Shown here piece by piece: positions 36,619-45,544 of a DNA stretch of 64,000 nucleotides. Position 1 is the first letter of the stretch. Every line of letters begins with the position of its first letter. The stretch comes from Bacteroides oleiciplenus YIT 12058 (GTDB lineage: Bacteria > Bacteroidota > Bacteroidia > Bacteroidales > Bacteroidaceae). Position numbers and translations under genes: made by a program. Location of the stretch: positions 1,686,816 through 1,750,815 of the forward strand of contig NZ_JH992940.1 of assembly GCF_000315485.1 (NCBI RefSeq), in the 5' to 3' direction. The notes under the pieces are model-generated. The model ran no database searches, was not told where the DNA came from, and worked only from the letters and a program-made list of their open reading frames with translations.

Positions 36619-37503
36619 ATGAAAAAAATTTTAGGTATTCTCCTCTTTATCGGCATTGCGCTGAATGCCAATGCACAATTATTGTGGAAAATCTCCGGCA
36701 ACGGTCAGGAAAAGCCTTCCTATATTTTGGGTACACACCATTTGGTGCCATTAAGTATCAAAGATAGCATCGCCGGACTGCCACAAGCTATAGACGGAAC
36801 TGCCCAAGTATATGGAGAAGTTGTCATGTCCGAAGCAATGTCTCCCGAATTCATGCAAACAATGCAGCAGAGCATGATGATAGCAGGAGATACCACTCTT
36901 CAGGCTCTTTTCACTCCTGAACAGTATGAGGTAGTAGGCAAGGTAGTAAAAGAAAATATGATGGCTGACATTGCCATGCTGGCAAAATTGAAACCGGCGG
37001 CTATCACTCAACAGCTTACCGTGATATTGTGCATGAAACATTTAGGTGGGTTCAATCCGCAAGAGCAACTGGATACTTACTTCCAGCAACAAGCCATACA
37101 GAATGGTAAAAAAGTAGGTGGTTTAGAAACTCTTCAATCCCAAATAAACGTACTCTTCAATAGCCAGACTTTGCAACGCCAGGCCAATTTACTCTATTGT
37201 CTTGTAAGCGACATTGACAAGGCTATGGACCAGACCAAACGTCTGAATGAAGCATATAAAGCCCAGAAACTGGACGATATGCTGAAGTTGATGGAAGAGC
37301 GTGATGGTAACTCTTGTGATCCGCTACCGGGTGAGATGGAAGCTTTGTTAGACAACCGCAACAAAGCATGGATTGAAAAAATGCCCGCCATCATGAAGGA
37401 TGCTCCTACTCTTTTTGTGGTTGGCGCCGGCCACCTGCCGGGAAACAATGGCGTATTAAACCTGTTGAAACAGGCAGGTTATAGCGTGGAACCTATGAAA
37501 TAA
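36619..37503 (+). CDS. TraB/GumN family protein
   Basis: A 294-residue secreted protein with signal MKKILGILLFIGIALNANA. TraB/GumN hallmarks are YILGTHHLVP near the N-terminus (GTHH) and FVVGAGHLPG near the C-terminus (GxxH). The family is thought to contain metal-dependent proteases of the Tiki type, but enzymatic function in Bacteroides is not established. It lies 27 bp after the NlpC/P60 gene and ends before a strong hairpin. Confidence 0.9.
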   Translation: MKKILGILLFIGIALNANAQLLWKISGNGQEKPSYILGTHHLVPLSIKDSIAGLPQAIDGTAQVYGEVVMSEAMSPEFMQTMQQSMMIAGDTTLQALFTPEQYEVVGKVVKENMMADIAMLAKLKPAAITQQLTVILCMKHLGGFNPQEQLDTYFQQQAIQNGKKVGGLETLQSQINVLFNSQTLQRQANLLYCLVSDIDKAMDQTKRLNEAYKAQKLDDMLKLMEERDGNSCDPLPGEMEALLDNRNKAWIEKMPAIMKDAPTLFVVGAGHLPGNNGVLNLLKQAGYSVEPMK

Positions 37504-37558
37504 AACTATAAATTCTCTCTTTACTAACATTTTATAAACACGAAACAATGTAAGATAC

Positions 37559-37588
37559 CGGGTGATTGCAAGTGATTGCAGTCACCCG
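37559..37588. terminator. Bidirectional terminator between convergent units
   Basis: CGGGTGA (37559-37565) pairs with TCACCCG (37582-37588) and is followed by ATTTTA on the plus strand. It lies between the TraB/GumN gene (plus) and the smalltalk ORF (minus) and can serve both. Confidence 0.7.
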
Positions 37589-37659
37589 ATTTTATATTAA
37601 AAAAGGGTACATCAGGATTCATACCTAACATACCCTCATTCATCATTATATAAGTTTCA

Positions 37660-37755
37660 CTACATATTCATAGCATTGGCTCCCAAAACTCCTAACACCG
37701 CCGATGCCACAGCTATTACAATTTTCAAAATCCTATCCCAAACCGTTTTTTTCAT
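37660..37755 (-). CDS. Smalltalk-type small membrane protein, 31 residues
   Basis: A short ORF starting MKKTVWDRILKIVIAVASAV and ending GANAMNM. It has a charged N-terminus and one hydrophobic helix. It matches the pattern of 'smalltalk' proteins, small peptides of unknown function found after HU-like genes beside Bacteroides capsule loci. It begins 91 bp downstream of the HU-like stop, on the same strand. The gap carries TTTAATTTTTAATT repeats, CTGCGCAGCC and a CCTCCGGCTTCAG hairpin-like stretch. Recognition by pattern and synteny; it is too short for statistics. Confidence 0.8.
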   Translation of the reverse strand: MKKTVWDRILKIVIAVASAVLGVLGANAMNM

Positions 37756-37845
37756 ACTATCCAATGTTTTAATTACCAATAGACTGCGCAGCCTTTAATT
37801 TTTAATTCTTTAATTTTTAATTTCTGAAGCCTCCGGCTTCAGACC

Positions 37846-38346
37846 CTATCCCAGTGGATCTTCTCCAAGTCCTCCTTCGCCACCGGAGTTTCCTCCGCCA
37901 CCATTACCCGAATCATCATCGCCAGTAGCATCCTTACCCGTCCATTTCTCAAATTCAACACCTTGCCATAGCGCACGAGTAGTACCCAAAGCTGCCGGAC
38001 GTGTATATTCGGGAGTAAACATGAAATGCAAAGATGTCACCTGATTCGGAGTTACATCTTTCTCATTATCCACTCCCTTTCCACGTGTTCGTGCCATCAC
38101 AGTAAATGTTCCCAAACCATCCAGGCGAACAGTACGGCTATTCAGTAATTGCAACCGCATCACCGACACCAAGTTTCTGATTACATTGTGCACATCACCC
38201 GGCGTTGCCGAGCACTTCTCAGCCACCATCTCACCCAACTGCTGCAAACTTACAGCCCGTCCTACTTTCTTCAAGGTCAGGTGCCATTGGTTCACACCAT
38301 CTTTCGTTTTCAACTGCGATTGTCTCGCATAATACAATAAAGGCAT
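37846..38346 (-). CDS. HU/IHF-like DNA-binding protein with Gly-rich tail
   Basis: A 166-residue protein with an HU-type fold over about 1-125: the N-terminal helices (LQQLGEMVAEKC, VIRNLVSVMRLQLLN), then VRLDGLGTFTVMARTRG, the strand and DNA-arm region. The C-terminal 35 residues are Gly/Asp/Asn-rich (GGGGNSGGEGG) and likely disordered. Bacteroides carry several such proteins beside polysaccharide loci. The start is supported by an AGGAGA just upstream, a rare clear Shine-Dalgarno here. It has its own promoter (38407-38438) but also lies downstream of the capsule transcript on the same strand. Confidence 0.9.
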   Translation of the reverse strand: MPLLYYARQSQLKTKDGVNQWHLTLKKVGRAVSLQQLGEMVAEKCSATPGDVHNVIRNLVSVMRLQLLNSRTVRLDGLGTFTVMARTRGKGVDNEKDVTPNQVTSLHFMFTPEYTRPAALGTTRALWQGVEFEKWTGKDATGDDDSGNGGGGNSGGEGGLGEDPLG

Positions 38347-38406
38347 AATCTTTCTCCTTTTACTTTTAAATTCAACATCAATTTATTTTTGTGTTGATCA
38401 ACGATG

Positions 38407-38438
38407 CAAAGATGAAGATATATCCAGGGATAAACAAA
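38407..38438 (-). promoter_or_regulatory. Promoter of the HU-like gene
   Basis: Minus strand TTTG (38435-38438), a 20-base spacer, then CATCTTTG (38407-38414), one mismatch from TAnnTTTG. It gives a leader of about 55 bases. Confidence 0.6.
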
Positions 38439-38491
38439 AAAAATAGCCCATGGAGAGCTGTTTTCTGACATTAATATATAATTAGTTGATA

Positions 38492-39442
38492 TTAAAGCTT
38501 TTGATGTAAACAAAAATAGTTCTTCATAAACCATATATAGACAAGACTAAGCAATAAAATTACACCCAGCAAGCATATATAACCATAGTTCAGACATCCT
38601 ATATATCCAATTATTATTATTGCCTGTACCGCCATATAAATCAACGAAACCACAACATGAGGCATCTTCAATTCGTTCGCCATCAACTGATACATATGTT
38701 TGCGATGAGATAAACCAATGTTTTCATGAAGCATCAAACGATGGATAATAGTAAGAACACTGTCAACACCATAAACAGACAACAGGATAATCCAGCTGAA
38801 ATCCTCAGTCTTAATTATAAGTTTACCTATTAAGAAAAGAAGGATAAAAGCAATACTCACAGAACCGACATCACCGGCAAAACACTTTGCTTTTTTACGG
38901 AAATTGAAGAAACAAAAGACCAAGACTGAACAAAGAACGGTATTAATCAAAGCTGGTTCAACAAAGGCTACTATTTCTGCATTGGTATAAGTTAATGCAC
39001 CAAGGATAACCAATGAATAACCACCTGTGATGCCGTTGATGCCATCCATAAAATTATAGGCATTGATGATACCTGTACAGATAATCAAAGCTATGATAAT
39101 CCACCACCAGGAAAGTGAGAACAAGCCCCACTGGTAAAACATTAAAACCATAGCAGTAAAGTGAAACACCAACCTCAGCCCTTGGGAAGTAGAACGGATA
39201 TCATCTACAAAACTGATAAAAGTGATTAGAGTTAATGCTAACATAAACCATGGATACTCCCAATGGTTACTCAGGAAATAGGCCAAAGCTCCAAAATAGA
39301 ATATAATCCCACCACCACGCAAAGTTATCCGTGAATGAGAACTACGCTCATTGGGTTTATCAATGATATTGCACTTATCAGCCACTCTAAAATAAAAAAG
39401 TTCTGCTACAAAGAGCAGAACTAATATAATGATATAATACAC
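38492..39442 (-). CDS. Initiating glycosyl-1-phosphate transferase (WecA/WbpL/MraY family)
   Basis: A 316-residue membrane protein with about 10-11 helices. Family motifs: FVDDIRSTS (Asp pair), NAYNFMDGINGITGG, CFAGDVGSVS and the cytoplasmic HRLMLHENIGLSHRKHMYQL. It transfers a sugar 1-phosphate to undecaprenyl phosphate and so starts repeat-unit synthesis. As last gene of the polysaccharide operon, next to a C4-reductase-like SDR, it resembles WbpL paired with WbpV, which suggests the first sugar is QuiNAc or FucNAc; the exact sugar is inferred. Confidence 0.92.
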   Translation of the reverse strand: MYYIIILVLLFVAELFYFRVADKCNIIDKPNERSSHSRITLRGGGIIFYFGALAYFLSNHWEYPWFMLALTLITFISFVDDIRSTSQGLRLVFHFTAMVLMFYQWGLFSLSWWWIIIALIICTGIINAYNFMDGINGITGGYSLVILGALTYTNAEIVAFVEPALINTVLCSVLVFCFFNFRKKAKCFAGDVGSVSIAFILLFLIGKLIIKTEDFSWIILLSVYGVDSVLTIIHRLMLHENIGLSHRKHMYQLMANELKMPHVVVSLIYMAVQAIIIIGYIGCLNYGYICLLGVILLLSLVYIWFMKNYFCLHQKL

Positions 39443-39477
39443 GATTTACAAGTTATAAGTAGGTTAGAAACTCCGTA

Positions 39478-40470
39478 TTACTCTGTGCTCTCCGCGGTGA
39501 AACTGCGGATCGTTTTCATTATTCCATCCGCCGCACGGATAGGCATCCTGTCAATACCAAGAGCAGATTTTATTTTCTCATTACTCACCACGTAATTCTC
39601 AGTCAGCTTTCTCAGCCGTTCTGTATTCAAAGGCAGATGAAGCAGCGTACCCAGTCCTGCGCAACTCTCCATCATTTTCCTGTTCATTTTCCAGATGTGA
39701 GGCTCCTTACCCATAGCTTCACACATAAGGGCAATCAGTTCATTCGTAGACAAGGCTTCATCATCACCCATGTGATAAATGCCACTCGCTACGTCTTTTG
39801 TCAATAAACCTTCCACTACATAGCAAAGATTATCTATAGAAGTAAACGAACGCTTATTCTCAAAATCACCTAAAGGCCAGGGAATACCTTTCTTCACCAC
39901 ATTATAAAGTAAGTTCAGATTACCCTTATTACCAGGACCGTGAATCATACAAGGACGCAAAATATACACCTGCTTATCACGCTGCATAGCAACTTTCAAT
40001 TCTCCATGCTCACTTCTCAACTTACTAAGAATATATTCTTCAGCTGCAATCTTACTTTCTCCATAAGGACCAACCGGAGTAGGTATCACATCTTCTGTCA
40101 GCATATCCCCCACTACACTGTCTGCGGCAGCTTTCACAGAACTGAAAAAGATAAACTTCTTCGCAGAAGATTCTAAAAAGAAATCAAATATCTTCTGTGT
40201 CAGCCCTGTATTGATATCAAAATATACCTGAGAAGCAGAGTGATTCTTTGTATCATGCGCTTTGCCTGCCAAATGGATGATAGCATCAAACTTGGGTAAA
40301 AACTGCATCGGAAAAGAAGTTGTTTCAATATCTTTCCAAGAAAAAGTTTTCACCACCCCCTCCTTTTCAGGAGCAACAATATCAAGGCCATAAAGGGAAT
40401 GATGTCCTTTTAAGGCAATAACAAGATTGGAGCCTACAAAACCGTGAATACCTGTAATTAATATATTCAT
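39478..40470 (-). CDS. NAD-dependent epimerase/dehydratase (WbpV-like C4-reductase)
   Basis: A 330-residue SDR: Rossmann GIHGFVGSN at 7-15, catalytic Ser in FFSSVKAAA and YGESKIAAEE carrying Tyr-x-x-x-Lys. Relatives next to WbpL-type transferases reduce the 4-keto group of UDP-linked 6-deoxy-hexosamines, making UDP-QuiNAc or UDP-FucNAc. It lies 8 bp after the deacetylase gene and 35 bp before the initiating transferase. It might instead supply the reduction step missing from the fnlA/fnlC pair. Confidence 0.85.
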   Translation of the reverse strand: MNILITGIHGFVGSNLVIALKGHHSLYGLDIVAPEKEGVVKTFSWKDIETTSFPMQFLPKFDAIIHLAGKAHDTKNHSASQVYFDINTGLTQKIFDFFLESSAKKFIFFSSVKAAADSVVGDMLTEDVIPTPVGPYGESKIAAEEYILSKLRSEHGELKVAMQRDKQVYILRPCMIHGPGNKGNLNLLYNVVKKGIPWPLGDFENKRSFTSIDNLCYVVEGLLTKDVASGIYHMGDDEALSTNELIALMCEAMGKEPHIWKMNRKMMESCAGLGTLLHLPLNTERLRKLTENYVVSNEKIKSALGIDRMPIRAADGIMKTIRSFTAESTE

Positions 40471-40477
40471 GATTCTC

Positions 40478-41332
40478 TTATTTTAAACTATCTAATTGTA
40501 TTATAGGAATAGTATCCCAATTTATCAGTTCATCCGCCTGTTCCACATTATAGAATTCATAGTGGTCCAATAGTCGTTGAAACTTAGTAAACGCACCTTT
40601 TATACCTACATAACTTTTAAAATGACGTACGGCAGGTAAGTTCTTCATGACAGGTTGCCCTTCATCAAAATCTCTCGGATGAAAATAAGTCATCATATAA
40701 TCACTATGTTTTCCCCAACGATTAATCAGCCAATAAGGAAACAACCGAAAGAAACCACCACCGGAAAAAACAATATGCTTACCCATTATCTGATGGATAT
40801 TTATAGGGAACTCTTTGATAATCCTTCCATCGCCAATATCAATACGCTTCGGAACACCTTCTCCATAACTTGGCATACCACCATAATCATGAGGAGCAGG
40901 AAACATCGAGCAATCATATATGAATCCCATTTCAGCTAAACAACGAAGTGCCCAAGTATTATTCTTGGTAATAGAAAAACCCGGAGCACGAAAAGCATTC
41001 ACTTTCTCTCCCGTTACGTCCTCTATCAAGTGTTTTGCTTTCAATGTATCTGCTTTAAATGCCTTCTCATCAAAACGGAAAGACAACTCATGCTGATAGG
41101 AATGACAACCTATATGATGCCCCTGCTTTTGAATAGAACGAATCACATCCGGATGTCTTTCCGCAATCCAGCCAAGACAAAAGAATGTTCCCTTTTGATT
41201 CCGTTTCTCCAATTCTGTGAGAATACGGTCTACTCCCTGATATATACGCACTTCATGTTTATCCCAATTGAAATCGCCTGAGATGAAGTCGCAATTATAC
41301 CAGTCTTCAATGTCGAAGGTTAGTATATTCAA
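40478..41332 (-). CDS. Polysaccharide deacetylase (NodB domain, DUF3473-type)
   Basis: A 284-residue soluble protein. NodB motifs: TFDIEDWY near the N-terminus with the catalytic Asp, GHHIGCHSYQH with the metal His pair, and FRAPGFS. The C-terminal part FSGGGFFRLFPYWL and YFHPRDFDEGQP fits the DUF3473 extension of exopolysaccharide-type deacetylases. It likely removes N-acetyl from a sugar on the nucleotide, lipid carrier or polymer. No signal peptide is seen, so a cytoplasmic lipid-linked or nucleotide-sugar substrate is more likely than mature polymer. Confidence 0.92.
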   Translation of the reverse strand: MNILTFDIEDWYNCDFISGDFNWDKHEVRIYQGVDRILTELEKRNQKGTFFCLGWIAERHPDVIRSIQKQGHHIGCHSYQHELSFRFDEKAFKADTLKAKHLIEDVTGEKVNAFRAPGFSITKNNTWALRCLAEMGFIYDCSMFPAPHDYGGMPSYGEGVPKRIDIGDGRIIKEFPINIHQIMGKHIVFSGGGFFRLFPYWLINRWGKHSDYMMTYFHPRDFDEGQPVMKNLPAVRHFKSYVGIKGAFTKFQRLLDHYEFYNVEQADELINWDTIPIIQLDSLK

Positions 41333-41352
41333 AACAACAATAATTTACCAGA

Positions 41353-41937
41353 TTATTTTACAGAAAATCTCTGAGGAATTTCTTTCACGACCTTAGCAGG
41401 CCTACCAGCAGCAACTGTCCACGCAGGAATATCTTTTGTAACCAAAGAACCAGCACCAACTATTGCCCCTTCACCAATAGTAACACCAGGCATAATAAAT
41501 GATTCCATACCAACTAAACTACCCTTTTTCATATGGATTATACCTAGTTTATAACCAAGCTTCGCATAATCATCTCCAACACAATAATTAGACAGATCTC
41601 TTTGATGACATAACAAACGGGTACCGCTAGCTACATGCACATGATCTTCTAATATTATATGATCTGCGTGATTCTCATCTACAATAACATGATCTCCAAT
41701 AAATACCCCCTTGCCTACCTTACAGCCAAGTCTCCTCAATAGAAAAGGACGTAACATTCTCGGATTTATTGGCTCTAAAATAACCCAATTCATCATACTC
41801 AATAAAAGAGCATGATATATGTTTCCAAAAAACTTCCCAATAACTTTAAATAGGCTGATATCACCATATTCTTCTTCTGAATAATTTAACCCTATAAAAC
41901 GAAGGAAACGGTATGTCAAACTTAATTTTTTCATCAT
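41353..41937 (-). CDS. Hexapeptide-repeat O-acetyltransferase (WcaF-like)
   Basis: A 194-residue left-handed beta-helix acyltransferase. Repeats with I/V-G-x4 periodicity run from GKGVFIGDHVIVDE through EGAIVGAGSLVTKDIP to WTVAAGRPAKVVKEIP, the typical C-terminal ending. An N-terminal hydrophobic stretch (ALLLSMMNWVIL) may touch the membrane. It probably acetylates a sugar of the repeat unit. Located between the deacetylase and the WbuB-like transferase with short spacing (20 and 2 bp). Confidence 0.88.
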   Translation of the reverse strand: MMKKLSLTYRFLRFIGLNYSEEEYGDISLFKVIGKFFGNIYHALLLSMMNWVILEPINPRMLRPFLLRRLGCKVGKGVFIGDHVIVDENHADHIILEDHVHVASGTRLLCHQRDLSNYCVGDDYAKLGYKLGIIHMKKGSLVGMESFIMPGVTIGEGAIVGAGSLVTKDIPAWTVAAGRPAKVVKEIPQRFSVK

Positions 41938-41939
41938 AG

Positions 41940-43154
41940 TTAATTAAAATCCTCTTTGAGTATTCGACACAGATTATCTATACAGATATCTTTTTGGAAT
42001 TCTCTTTCAAAATAACAACGACCATTATATCCCAAAGTCTCAAAAGCCTCTTTATCTACTAGTACACTATTTCGAATTATAGCAGCCAAAGCCTCGTAAT
42101 CTCCCGCAGAAACAGCATAACCACAATTAGCTTCCTTTATCACGTCTGCTCCACCATTACCAATCATTGCTAAAACGGGCCTTCCAGCAGACATATATGC
42201 CTGCAAACGTGCAGGAACTACCATTCCCAAATGAGGGAAACCCGATCGTAAAGTAACAAGCAAAGCATCAGCCTTTTTAAAGAATCCCGGCATTGCTTCA
42301 AGTGGAAAACGCCCTAATGTAAATGCTACATCACGCAGCTTATTAGCTTCTATAAAATTATCAAGCCATTCCTTTTCACTCCCATTACCTATAAATATCC
42401 ATTTCAAGTCCTTTATATCTCTTAAAGATAGAATCAACTGAACAACTGCATCTAAATTTTGGGAATGCCCTAAATTTCCAGCAAGTATTATTTTAAAACC
42501 ATCTGGTAATTGAGGAATAGGATATTCCGAGTCCGCTTTCAATAAATCATCACTCCAATTCGGAAAATACCTTATTTTATCAATAAAATCTCCTTTAGAT
42601 AAAATAGATTCGGTAAAACGCTTACTACTAATTAAGATTCTGTCACATTGACTATAGATATTTATCACTAATCTATTTACAAACGATAAGATTTTCTTAT
42701 TTTTAATTCCGCCACCAGACATCATGGCATCAGGCCATATATCTAATACCCATAAGTAAACCGGAACTTTTCTTAGCTTTCGCAGAAGAATAGCAGGATA
42801 TGCTTGAAATATTGGAGAGACTTCATGTACAATTATTGCATCATAATTTCTCCAAACAAAATAAAAAAGCACATTAAAACACGAAGAAAAGACAAAGCTC
42901 AAATAGTTTATCATTAACTTTAACCCACCTCCTTTACCCCGTGGTATTTGAAAGGAACGGTATACATTCACTCCCTTTATATTCTCCCGACGTTTCTTAA
43001 AGAGACCATATCCACTATAAATTTTACCTTCCGGATAATTAGGGATACCTACTAATGCATCTACTTCATATCCTCTCTTCACCAACTCAAAAGCAATATC
43101 ATTACTTTTAAAATTTTCAGGATAAAAATACTGTGTTATTAATAAAACCTTCAT
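41940..43154 (-). CDS. wbuB: Glycosyltransferase family 4, WbuB-like
   Basis: A 404-residue GT-B enzyme. The N-terminal text LLITQYFYPENFKSNDIAFEL and GIPNYPEGKIYSGYG is typical of WbuB-type L-FucNAc transferases. The C-terminal half has the GT4 donor site (KADALLVTLRSG... VPARLQAYMSAGRPVLAMIG). WbuB often follows fnlA-fnlB-fnlC in O-antigen clusters. Here it follows fnlC with one gene in between, which supports L-FucNAc as donor. The overlap or gap with neighbours is 2 bp on each side. Confidence 0.88.
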   Translation of the reverse strand: MKVLLITQYFYPENFKSNDIAFELVKRGYEVDALVGIPNYPEGKIYSGYGLFKKRRENIKGVNVYRSFQIPRGKGGGLKLMINYLSFVFSSCFNVLFYFVWRNYDAIIVHEVSPIFQAYPAILLRKLRKVPVYLWVLDIWPDAMMSGGGIKNKKILSFVNRLVINIYSQCDRILISSKRFTESILSKGDFIDKIRYFPNWSDDLLKADSEYPIPQLPDGFKIILAGNLGHSQNLDAVVQLILSLRDIKDLKWIFIGNGSEKEWLDNFIEANKLRDVAFTLGRFPLEAMPGFFKKADALLVTLRSGFPHLGMVVPARLQAYMSAGRPVLAMIGNGGADVIKEANCGYAVSAGDYEALAAIIRNSVLVDKEAFETLGYNGRCYFEREFQKDICIDNLCRILKEDFN

Positions 43155-43156
43155 TG

Positions 43157-44176
43157 CTATTCAATAGATATTGAGAACGAACATCCATCTATATTCTTCA
43201 ATGCCCTTCCATTAAAGAATATTCTTTGCAATACTCTACCACATTTATATATAGGAAATTCTATACTACCAAATTGAAATATAAACGGCCATATATCTTT
43301 CTTCTCTTTGAAGATTTCACGCCAATTTATGCCATCATTCGTAATCCATAAATGTGAGTATCTATCTTTATTTATTTTAGATGGCTCTACTGTCGTTGAA
43401 AGAAAAGATATATTCCCTAACTGTCCTCCCTTTATGGCAGTTCCTTGTATTTTTACCAATGATTTAATTTGCATAGAATCCCTAGCAAACATTTTGATTT
43501 CATTCTGCACATATTGAGAATCTGTAGCAAAAACAACAAAATGTTCATAAAAAAACAACTGACACGAACGATATTCTTGGTTTCCCCTAAATACCTCAAC
43601 TATTGTCTCAAATTCATCCTCAGTATAGCCAATAATACACTCATTCTTTCTATCTCCTGTGCAAAACCATAACCGATTTGTAAATTCATCCCAAAATAAG
43701 CCATGAATATGATTTATATTGCCTTCAGAAAAAGTGTAGGCTATTTTCCAAGTCAAGCCACCATCGATAGATACATATACATGAACAGCTTCTTTTCCAA
43801 TATTGGCAAAGTATTCACCCCAATAAATATGCCCATTAGGCAACTCACACAAATTTAAAGGTCTAGATCCTCTTGGTATAGAAAACACCTTTCTAAAAAC
43901 AGAAGAATGATTATTTTTATAGAATATACCTTTCTTTGCAATTACCAAATACCCTCCATTTTTTAGTGAATATAAGCCATTTATCTCAGCACGTAAAAAT
44001 CTCCGAAGTAAAGAATATTTAGAAAAAAAACTATATTTGTCTATGACACTAGCAAAAAAATCATATTTCTTTTGCAAAAAATCATATTTAAAAATTTGGT
44101 AACCTTTAGAACCTAAGAAATAATCATCTGTTACTTCCAGAACTTTTATATCTTTAAACTTTTCAAGAGTTGTCAT
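43157..44176 (-). CDS. Beta-propeller-like protein with BNR/Asp-box, cytoplasmic
   Basis: A 339-residue protein without signal or membrane segment. It has one clear Asp-box, SIDGGLTWK, and a weaker repeat WITNDGINWRE, both spaced as in sialidase-type propeller blades. The family is not clear to me. It sits inside the glycan operon between fnlC and the WbuB-like gene, 2-9 bp from each, so it belongs to the pathway. It may be a glycan-binding or glycosidase-like protein, but catalytic residues cannot be assigned. A second propeller-like protein, this one secreted, lies at 52667-53641. Confidence 0.6.
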   Translation of the reverse strand: MTTLEKFKDIKVLEVTDDYFLGSKGYQIFKYDFLQKKYDFFASVIDKYSFFSKYSLLRRFLRAEINGLYSLKNGGYLVIAKKGIFYKNNHSSVFRKVFSIPRGSRPLNLCELPNGHIYWGEYFANIGKEAVHVYVSIDGGLTWKIAYTFSEGNINHIHGLFWDEFTNRLWFCTGDRKNECIIGYTEDEFETIVEVFRGNQEYRSCQLFFYEHFVVFATDSQYVQNEIKMFARDSMQIKSLVKIQGTAIKGGQLGNISFLSTTVEPSKINKDRYSHLWITNDGINWREIFKEKKDIWPFIFQFGSIEFPIYKCGRVLQRIFFNGRALKNIDGCSFSISIE

Positions 44177-44185
44177 AATCCTTCT

Positions 44186-45367
44186 CTACTTTCTCCAAAC
44201 CATCTTGTTCACTACTCCAGTATAACTCTGAATTAGCTTCACAACTTTAGACGATACATTCTCATCCATATAGTCAGGAACAGGAACGCCATTATCTCCA
44301 TTATTATTCATTTCAACAGCCGTATCTACAGCCTGCAATAATGACTTTTCATCAATGCCAGCCAATACAAATCCGCCTTTATCTAACGCCTCCGGACGTT
44401 CCGTACTTGTACGAATACAAATAGCAGGAAAAGGATAACCCACCGAAGTAAAAAAACTGCTTTCCTCCGGCAAAGTCCCACTATCACTCACTACAGCATA
44501 TGCATTCATCTGTAGACAATTGTAATCATGAAATCCAAGAGGTTCGTGCTGTATCACACGAGAATCAAGTTTGAATCCACTTGTAATCAACCGATTACGA
44601 CTACGAGGATGGCAACTATAAAGAATCGGCATATCATACTTTTCTGCCATAGCATTAATGGCATTAAACAAAGAACAAAAATTCCTTTCTGTATCAATAT
44701 TCTCTTCTCTATGAGCTGACAGCAAAATGTATTTCCCTTTTTGCAAATTCAATCTTCTGTGGATATCTGAAGACTCTATTTCCTGTAGATTCTCATGGAG
44801 TACTTCTGCCATAGGCGAACCAGTCACATAAGTACGCTCTTTTGCGACTCCTGAAACATTCAAATATCTGCGAGCATGTTCCGAATAACAAAGATTCATA
44901 TCGGAGATAATGTCTACAATACGACGGTTAGTTTCTTCTGGCAAACATTCGTCAAAACAACGGTTACCAGCTTCCATGTGAAAAATAGGAATATGCAATC
45001 GTTTGGCACTTATTACACTGAGACAAGAATTTGTATCTCCCAGTACTAATACGGCATCAGGCTTCACTTGAAGCATCAGTTTATAACTGGCATTAATAAT
45101 ATTTCCCATTGTGGCGCCCAAGTCATCTCCCACAGCATCCATATACACTTCTGGTGCTTTCAATTTCAAGTCACGAAAAAAAATCCCATTCAAGTTATAA
45201 TCATAATTCTGTCCTGTATGCGCCAGTATACAATCAAAATATTTACGACATTTATTTATGACAGCCGCCAAACGAATAATTTCTGGACGTGTACCCACAA
45301 TAATCAAGAGTTTCAGTTTACCATTCTCCTGAAACTCAATATCTGAATAATCTAATTTTATGTTCAA
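44186..45367 (-). CDS. fnlC: UDP-HexNAc 2-epimerase (FnlC/CapG-like)
   Basis: A 393-residue non-hydrolysing UDP-GlcNAc 2-epimerase family protein: VGTRPEIIRLA near the N-terminus, HTGQNYD, GDTNSCLS, HMEAGNR, PEETNRRIVD, SAHREENID and SDSGTLPEESSF. With FnlA it belongs to the UDP-L-FucNAc route (UDP-L-PneNAc to UDP-L-FucNAc at C2). The reductase FnlB usually encoded between FnlA and FnlC is absent: only 177 non-coding bases separate the two genes. Another reductase in the cluster may replace it, or the product is a different L-sugar. Confidence 0.92.
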   Translation of the reverse strand: MNIKLDYSDIEFQENGKLKLLIIVGTRPEIIRLAAVINKCRKYFDCILAHTGQNYDYNLNGIFFRDLKLKAPEVYMDAVGDDLGATMGNIINASYKLMLQVKPDAVLVLGDTNSCLSVISAKRLHIPIFHMEAGNRCFDECLPEETNRRIVDIISDMNLCYSEHARRYLNVSGVAKERTYVTGSPMAEVLHENLQEIESSDIHRRLNLQKGKYILLSAHREENIDTERNFCSLFNAINAMAEKYDMPILYSCHPRSRNRLITSGFKLDSRVIQHEPLGFHDYNCLQMNAYAVVSDSGTLPEESSFFTSVGYPFPAICIRTSTERPEALDKGGFVLAGIDEKSLLQAVDTAVEMNNNGDNGVPVPDYMDENVSSKVVKLIQSYTGVVNKMVWRK

Positions 45368-45402
45368 TTTATTAAGTATAAATTAGTACAAATAATCATC
45401 AT

Positions 45403-45511
45403 CTACCTAAATTTAAATTAGGTAGTTATTCTAGTTAATCTATTAAAACAAATTATAACTGAAGATGTCAGATAAGCGAGAGGTAGATAAAAAACAATTA
45501 AAATCTGACAT
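45403..45511. repeat. Two hairpins in the gap between fnlA and fnlC
   Basis: CTACCTAA (45403-45410) pairs with TTAGGTAG (45418-45425), and ATGTCAGAT (45465-45473) pairs perfectly with ATCTGACAT (45503-45511). The 177-base gap has no ORF. It is the longest gap inside the polysaccharide operon and sits where fnlB would be expected. Confidence 0.6.
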
Positions 45512-45544
45512 GAGAAAATGATCTCTACTGAGAATATATAAACT

